Shown here piece by piece: positions 34,557 to 39,258 of a DNA stretch of 39,258 bases. This stretch comes from Bacteroidales bacterium (lineage in GTDB: Bacteria > Bacteroidota > Bacteroidia > Bacteroidales > CG2-30-32-10), in contig DAOQAK010000041.1 in NCBI GenBank assembly GCA_035353855.1, positions 1-39,258 of the forward strand, read 5' to 3'. Below the pieces are notes generated by a model. That model was not told the DNA's origin. It worked only from the letters and a program-made list of their open reading frames with translations, and made no database searches. The translations under genes were made by a program, and so were the position numbers. How positions within the stretch are numbered: the stretch's first letter is position 1; every line of letters starts with the position of its first letter.

Positions 34557-34565
34557 TAACCTTTG
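34557..34565 (+). promoter_or_regulatory. Candidate promoter of the purH-mreBCD cluster
   Basis: TAACCTTTG resembles TAnnTTTG with one extra base and is 20 bp before the ATG at 34586; a TTG at 34535-34537 is 19 bp upstream. No purine riboswitch or PurR-type palindrome was seen in the 110-bp leader. Confidence 0.4.
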
Positions 34566-34585
34566 CAAAAAAATAGAAATTGAGG

Positions 34586-36109
34586 ATGGAAGGACTAAAA
34601 AAAATTAAAAATGCATTGATTTCAGTTTATCATAAAGATAACCTGGAAGGAATTATTAAAAAACTGGATTCTCTTGGTATAGCTATATATTCAACGGGAG
34701 GGACTTACGATTTTATCCAAAATCTTGGAGTGAAAGCTTATACCGTTGAGTCGCTTACTTCTTATCCATCAATACTGGGTGGTCGTGTGAAAACATTGCA
34801 TCCAAAGGTCTTTGGAGGAATACTGGCACGCCGTGAAAACCTGGGTGATATTGAACAACTCGAAAAATATGAACTTCCACAAATCGACCTGGTGATTGTT
34901 GACCTTTATCCTTTTGAAAAAACGGCAGCTTCAAATGCTTCAGAAGAAAAGATTATTGAAAAAATTGATATCGGCGGAATCTCGCTGATACGAGCAGCGG
35001 CAAAGAATTTTAATGATGTGCTGATAATTCCTGCGGTTGAATATTATCCCGAATTGAATAAACTTCTTGATGAGAAAAAAGGAGATACATCGTTAGAAGA
35101 AAGAAAATATTTTGCTAAAAAAGCATTTCATATTTCCTCTCATTATGATACTTGTATTTTCAACTATTTCAGCAAAGACGAAGATGAAGTTTTCAAAAAA
35201 AGCATTCCAACTTCTTACAAATTACGTTATGGCGAAAACCCGCATCAGAAGGGCGTTTTCTATGGCAACCTCGAATCATTGATTCAGCAACATAACGGGA
35301 AAGAAATTTCTTATAATAATTTATTGGATATTGATGCTGCTGTTAAACTGATAAGTGAATTTAACGATACGGCTTGTGCAATCCTCAAACATAATAATGC
35401 TTGCGGAATTGCATGCAGGGCAGAACTTACAGATGCCTGGAAAGATGCGCTCGCCGCCGACCCTGTTTCAGCTTTCGGAGGTGTGATTGTTACCAATAAA
35501 CCCATTGATATTAAAACCGCTGAAGAGATCAATAAAATATTCTTTGAAATCATTATCGCGCCTTCCTATGAAAAAAATGTTATTGAACTCTTAAAATCAA
35601 AGAAAAATAGAATAATTTTGCAATATAATTTTTCTGCCTTGCCGAATATTCAGTATCGTACTATATTGAATGGTGTGTTACAGCAGGAAAAAGATTGGAA
35701 GACTGAAACTTTTGAAGACCTGAAACAGGCTACAAATGCCGTTCCCGGTGAAAGAGAAAAAGAAGATTTGCTTTTTGCCAATATTTTAGTGAAGCATACT
35801 AAATCGAATGCAATTGTTTTGGCAAAAAACAAACAACTGATTGGGAGCGGAACAGGTCAGACTTCAAGGGTTGATGCATTAAAACAAGCCATTGCCAAGG
35901 CGAAAGATTTTGGTTTCGACCTGAATGGTGCAGTAATGGCATCGGATGCTTTTTTCCCTTTCCCGGACTGCGTTGAAATAGCGCATAAAGAAGGGATCGA
36001 TACGGTGATTCAACCGGGGGGGTCGATAAATGATAAAGCTTCGATCGAGTATTGTAATAAAAATAATATGGCCATGGTCCTTACAGGATTCAGGCATTTT
36101 AAACATTAA
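34586..36109 (+). CDS. purH: Bifunctional AICAR transformylase / IMP cyclohydrolase
   Basis: A 507-residue protein from the ATG at 34586 (an in-frame TTG at 34580 would add two residues). The N-terminal MGS-like IMP cyclohydrolase domain has STGGTYDF and GGRVKTLHPKVFGGILAR; the AICAR transformylase domain has LRYGENPHQKG, LKHNNACG and DPVSAFGG, ending with MVLTGFRHFKH. It catalyses the last two steps of IMP synthesis. It is 16 bp upstream of mreB; a purH-mreB linkage is frequent in Bacteroidota. Confidence 0.94.
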   Translation: MEGLKKIKNALISVYHKDNLEGIIKKLDSLGIAIYSTGGTYDFIQNLGVKAYTVESLTSYPSILGGRVKTLHPKVFGGILARRENLGDIEQLEKYELPQIDLVIVDLYPFEKTAASNASEEKIIEKIDIGGISLIRAAAKNFNDVLIIPAVEYYPELNKLLDEKKGDTSLEERKYFAKKAFHISSHYDTCIFNYFSKDEDEVFKKSIPTSYKLRYGENPHQKGVFYGNLESLIQQHNGKEISYNNLLDIDAAVKLISEFNDTACAILKHNNACGIACRAELTDAWKDALAADPVSAFGGVIVTNKPIDIKTAEEINKIFFEIIIAPSYEKNVIELLKSKKNRIILQYNFSALPNIQYRTILNGVLQQEKDWKTETFEDLKQATNAVPGEREKEDLLFANILVKHTKSNAIVLAKNKQLIGSGTGQTSRVDALKQAIAKAKDFGFDLNGAVMASDAFFPFPDCVEIAHKEGIDTVIQPGGSINDKASIEYCNKNNMAMVLTGFRHFKH

Positions 36110-36125
36110 AAAATAAACGAAAGAA

Positions 36126-37148
36126 ATGGGACTTTTCTCTTTCTTAACAAAAGAAATAGCTATTGACCTTGGCACTGCCAACACGGTTATTATTCATAAC
36201 GACAAAGTAGTTGTTGATGAACCTTCAATTGTTGCTATTGACCGTCAATCGGGAAAAATAATTGCCGTAGGTAAGAAAGCTATGATGATGCATGGGAAGA
36301 CCCATGAAAACATCAAAACAATTCGTCCGCTCCGCGATGGCGTTATTGCTGACTTCCAGGCCGCTGAACACATGATAAGGGAGTTGATAAAAATGATCAA
36401 TCCAAAAAAATCATTACTTCCTCCGTCATTGAAAATGGTTATCTGTATTCCTTCCGGTATTACTGAAGTAGAAGAACGTGCTGTTCGCGATTCCGCTGAA
36501 CAGGCCGGCGCCAAAGAAGTTCGACTGATTCACGAACCTATGGCTGCTGCAATCGGTATCGGTATCGATGTGCTTGAACCAACAGGGAATATGGTTATCG
36601 ACATAGGTGGTGGTACCAGCGAAATTGCCGTTATTGCACTTGGCGGAATTGTTTGTAACAAATCAATACGTATTGCCGGTGATGATTTCAATACCGACAT
36701 TGAAGAATACATGCGTAAACAGCATAACATTCACATTGGCGAAAGAACTTCGGAACGAATAAAAATCGAAGTCGGTTCAGCTATGACTGAGATTGATAAT
36801 CCTCCGCCCGATTATGCAGTTCATGGTCGTGATATGCTTACCGGTATTCCAAAAGAAATTTTGGTTAACTATGCCGAAATTGCTCATGCTCTTGATAAAT
36901 CCATTTCAAAAATTGAAGCAGCAGTTTTAAATGCTCTTGAAATGACCCCGCCTGAACTTTCGGCTGATATTTTCCGTACAGGAATTTACCTTGCAGGAGG
37001 AGGCTCCATGCTGAGAGGTTTGGATAAACGTATTTCTTTAAAAACAAAATTACCTGTTCATATTGCCGACGACCCATTAAGAGCTGTTGCACGCGGAACC
37101 GGTATTGCTTTAAAGAATTTTGATAAGTTCACTTTCTTAATTAAATAA
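36126..37148 (+). CDS. mreB: Rod shape-determining protein MreB
   Basis: A 340-residue actin-like ATPase with the phosphate-1 motif IAIDLGTANT near residue 12, an IHEPMAAAIGIG segment, the phosphate-2 motif VIDIGGGTSEIAV near 160 and a late GGGSMLRGLD adenosine motif. It forms membrane-associated filaments that direct lateral wall synthesis, and the N-terminal FSFLTKEI segment may form the membrane-binding helix. First gene of mreBCD, 42 bp before mreC. Confidence 0.95.
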   Translation: MGLFSFLTKEIAIDLGTANTVIIHNDKVVVDEPSIVAIDRQSGKIIAVGKKAMMMHGKTHENIKTIRPLRDGVIADFQAAEHMIRELIKMINPKKSLLPPSLKMVICIPSGITEVEERAVRDSAEQAGAKEVRLIHEPMAAAIGIGIDVLEPTGNMVIDIGGGTSEIAVIALGGIVCNKSIRIAGDDFNTDIEEYMRKQHNIHIGERTSERIKIEVGSAMTEIDNPPPDYAVHGRDMLTGIPKEILVNYAEIAHALDKSISKIEAAVLNALEMTPPELSADIFRTGIYLAGGGSMLRGLDKRISLKTKLPVHIADDPLRAVARGTGIALKNFDKFTFLIK

Positions 37149-37190
37149 CGGCAGCCGCTTGTATTGCTGCAGAAAAGACCATAGAAAGGC

Positions 37191-38021
37191 ATGAAGAATT
37201 TTTTTCTTTTTTTGTGGCGCCAACATTTTTTCTTCTTGTTTTTTGTTCTTGAGATCATTTCATTTATTATGATCGTTCAGAATAATTATTATCAGCGTTC
37301 GGGTTTTATTAATTCTGCTAATGAATTCAGTGGTGGTGTTCTTACTACTTTCAATAATATATCACAATATTTTTCATTAAAAAATGCCAATAAAGAACTG
37401 GCTGAAGAAAATGCAAAACTTCTTAGCGAGTCGAAAAGTTTTTACATAAAAACCGATAGTAAAGTATTTTATCATGATGACACGCTTTACCGTCAGCAGT
37501 ATGAATTCATCAGCGCAAAGATTATTAAGAACTCTACCAATAAAAGAAGCAATTATCTTACACTCAATAAAGGCAGAAAACATGGTATCACCAAAGATAT
37601 GGGTGTAATAACATCGGCAGGGATTGTTGGAATAGTTAATGAAGTTTCCGAAAATTTTTGCAGTGTAATATCTGTTCTGCATAAAGATTTTAAATTGAGC
37701 GCCAAATTAAAAAACAATGAACAGATAGGAACAATTAAATGGGATGGGGGCGATTACCGCTTTGGTAAACTGATTGATATTCCTACACACGTAAAACCGA
37801 AATTAGGCGACACTGTTATTACCAGTGGCTATTCAACAAGCTTTCCTGCAAATATTATGATTGGTTATGTAACAGATATCAAAGCCGAAAAGGGAGATAA
37901 TTTTTATACTCTGACTGTTTACTTCAGCACGGATTTTAATAATATTTCTTATGCTTATATCATTAGGAATATTCTCAAGACCGAACAAGATGAATTAGAA
38001 ATAAAAGCTCAGCATGATTAA
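37191..38021 (+). CDS. mreC: Rod shape-determining protein MreC
   Basis: A 276-residue protein with a single N-terminal membrane segment (about 10-30), a coiled coil (about 55-85, NANKELAEENAKLLSESKS) and a periplasmic beta domain with GRKHGITKDMGVITSAGIVGIV, the typical MreC core. It bridges the MreB cytoskeleton to wall synthases. Its 3' end overlaps mreD by 8 bp. Confidence 0.92.
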   Translation: MKNFFLFLWRQHFFFLFFVLEIISFIMIVQNNYYQRSGFINSANEFSGGVLTTFNNISQYFSLKNANKELAEENAKLLSESKSFYIKTDSKVFYHDDTLYRQQYEFISAKIIKNSTNKRSNYLTLNKGRKHGITKDMGVITSAGIVGIVNEVSENFCSVISVLHKDFKLSAKLKNNEQIGTIKWDGGDYRFGKLIDIPTHVKPKLGDTVITSGYSTSFPANIMIGYVTDIKAEKGDNFYTLTVYFSTDFNNISYAYIIRNILKTEQDELEIKAQHD

Positions 38022-38526
38022 CATTGTATCACGAAATATTCTCCGTTTTATTTTCCTGGTGCTTTTTCAGGTTATTATTCTGAACAGTATAAATTTGGGA
38101 GGTTATATCAATCCTTATTTTTATGTATTGTTTATTTTGATGCTTCCTTTCGAAACGCCAAAATGGTTGTTGTTAATTTCTTCTTTTTTTCTTGGTTTCT
38201 CGATCGATATTTTTTCCGATACACCCGGGCTTCATTCAGCAGCATGTGTTTTCATGGCATACATGCGCCCATACATTCTTGGCGTGGTTACTTCAAAGCA
38301 GGAATATGAACTGGGTATTCAGCCGAACATCCGCGACCTTGGGTTTCGCTGGTTTTTTTCATACTCACTCATACTTGTGAGCATTCATCATTTAATTTTA
38401 TTTTACCTGGAAGTGTTTAGTTTTCAAGAGTTTTTTCAAACCTTGCTGAGGACTTTTTTAAGCATAGCATTTACCGTGTTTCTGCTTATTCTGAGTCAAT
38501 ATATTTTATACCGGCCAAAGAAATAA
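38014..38526 (+). CDS. mreD: Rod shape-determining protein MreD
   Basis: A 170-residue protein with about five hydrophobic membrane segments and the GFSIDIFSDTPGLHS motif near residue 65, the most conserved part of MreD. It translates from an ATG inside mreC. The usual next genes in many Bacteroidota, mrdA (PBP2) and rodA, do not follow; instead the convergent MORN gene begins 13 bp later. Confidence 0.88.
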   Translation: MINIVSRNILRFIFLVLFQVIILNSINLGGYINPYFYVLFILMLPFETPKWLLLISSFFLGFSIDIFSDTPGLHSAACVFMAYMRPYILGVVTSKQEYELGIQPNIRDLGFRWFFSYSLILVSIHHLILFYLEVFSFQEFFQTLLRTFLSIAFTVFLLILSQYILYRPKK

Positions 38527-38541
38527 AAAACTTTTTTATTT
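38521..38541. terminator. AT-only palindrome between convergent stops
   Basis: AAATAAAAAA and TTTTTTATTT around a single C span the mreD and MORN-gene stop codons. The A/T runs could help end transcription from both sides, but the loop is too small for a standard hairpin; weak candidate. Confidence 0.3.
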
Positions 38542-39217
38542 ATTCCATATATTTTCCATCTTTCCAGGTTCCACGGTCTATTTTACCATTAGGCCATTTA
38601 TAAACACCTTTACCATCCATAACATCATTTTTCCATTCGCCAGTATATTCAGCTTTGCTGGGCCATGAATACATCCCTTGTCCGTTTTTCTGTCCGGCTT
38701 TCCAACCTCCATCGTATTTTTCGCCATTGGCAAATGTTTGAACACCTTTGCCATCTTTTTTATTTTCTTTCCATTCACCAATATATTTATCGCCGTTGTT
38801 CAGGATCATGGTGCCTTTGCCATTCATTTTGCTGTTTTTCCATTCGCCTTCATATGTCCTGTCTTTCCAGATCATTTTACCAGTTCCCTCCATTAAATCA
38901 TATTTCCATTCACCATCATATGATTTTCCATTTGGCCACGAATATTTTCCTTTACCATTTTTTTTATCGTCCTTCCATTCGCCCACATATTTTTCTCCGT
39001 TGGGCCAGGTATATGTTCCTGAACCGTTAATTTTTCCATCTTCCCATTCCCCTTCATATTTATTTCCATTTTCCCATATAAAAGTTCCCTTGCCGTCATC
39101 ACAATCACCATTAGTACATTCCCCATCTGATTTTGAATTACTGCAATATATGGGCAACAAAAAGAATGCTGTGCAAATAAGCAAAACAGTAAATAAAATA
39201 TTTTTCATACCATTCAT
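38540..39217 (-). CDS. MORN-repeat exported protein
   Basis: A 225-residue protein made of a signal peptide (about 4-25, with IYC a possible lipobox), a short acidic linker and about eight MORN repeats of 23 residues (YxGEWKxxxxxGxGxYxWPNGxx). MORN repeats form a flat beta sheet used as a scaffold or lipid-binding surface; no enzyme domain is attached. The start could also be the ATG at 39208 (MKNILF), which removes MNG. A TAATTTTG -7 element lies 13 bp upstream. The sixth repeat has GGW for GEW and lacks the NG turn. Confidence 0.85.
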   Translation of the reverse strand: MNGMKNILFTVLLICTAFFLLPIYCSNSKSDGECTNGDCDDGKGTFIWENGNKYEGEWEDGKINGSGTYTWPNGEKYVGEWKDDKKNGKGKYSWPNGKSYDGEWKYDLMEGTGKMIWKDRTYEGEWKNSKMNGKGTMILNNGDKYIGEWKENKKDGKGVQTFANGEKYDGGWKAGQKNGQGMYSWPSKAEYTGEWKNDVMDGKGVYKWPNGKIDRGTWKDGKYME

Positions 39218-39230
39218 TTATTAATCATAT

Positions 39231-39238
39231 CAAAATTA
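39231..39238 (-). promoter_or_regulatory. Bacteroidota-type -7 promoter element of the MORN gene
   Basis: The minus strand reads TAATTTTG, a full TAnnTTTG match, 13 bp upstream of the first ATG and 22 bp upstream of the second. The window ends before a -33 box could be judged. Confidence 0.4.
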
Positions 39239-39258
39239 TGAAATTCTTTTTAACTCAA

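Noticed and set aside
38748..39224. A 158-codon plus-strand frame with repeated HSPSY-like units
   Set aside because: It is the antisense image of the MORN repeats; the periodicity comes from the 69-bp MORN repeat unit.

Overview
The window is AT-rich, gene-dense chromosomal DNA from a member of the Bacteroidota, most likely an uncultured Bacteroidales-like anaerobe. Support for this: a C-terminal type IX secretion sorting domain, two giant DUF2723 membrane proteins in tandem, a purH-mreBCD cluster, OmpA and SxxK-hydrolase lipoproteins, and repeated TAnnTTTG-type -7 promoter elements upstream of genes. I saw no rRNA, tRNA, CRISPR array or transposase gene.

Layout. 1-1140: end of a DUF2141 secreted protein whose 5' end has an in-frame stop, then tadA and a small YgaP-like membrane protein. 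1353-8676: two DUF2723 (GT117/TMEM260-like) proteins separated by a strong terminator and repeat copy A, then a NodB-type polysaccharide deacetylase. 8678-12651 (minus strand): serine hydrolase lipoprotein, small beta-barrel-like protein, OmpA-type lipoprotein and exonuclease III (xth). 12617-15579: a compact restriction-modification island (methyltransferase with a degenerate SNase-like tail, winged-helix-like protein, MjaI-like endonuclease) bounded by 84-bp perfect direct repeats that duplicate the first codons and leader of xth. 15920-25958 (minus strand): one roughly 10-kb operon, acnB, icd, citD, citE, citF, citXG, citC, which joins citrate lyase and its maturation enzymes to aconitase and monomeric NADP isocitrate dehydrogenase, with no transporter or sensor. 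26233-28985: a lysine-rich small protein, repeat copy C, a HepT/MntA toxin-antitoxin pair, a DUF6873-like GME-fold protein and a radical SAM enzyme. 28994-34468 (minus strand): a T9SS-exported nuclease/phosphatase-fold protein, gpmI, an unknown exported propeller-like protein and a MacB/FtsX-type permease. 34586-38526: purH followed by mreBCD. 38540-39217: a convergent MORN-repeat protein.

How the parts work together. Most of the window is housekeeping (purine synthesis, glycolysis, cell shape, tRNA editing, envelope). The metabolic centrepiece is the acn-icd-cit operon, which can interconvert 2-oxoglutarate/isocitrate and citrate and split citrate to acetate and oxaloacetate. Accessory DNA is concentrated in the R-M island and the HepT/MntA module, and each of these sits beside a copy of a roughly 110-bp double-hairpin repeat found three times here. 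Three other palindromic repeat types (a GTCAGGCTGAG-type, a GTCATTCCGAG-type and a CACAAAG-type) occur once each. The strongest candidates for something under-described are the three-copy double-hairpin repeat and the R-M island with its long flanking duplication, fused SNase-like domain and inferred CTAG specificity, which matches a marked scarcity of CTAG in the window.
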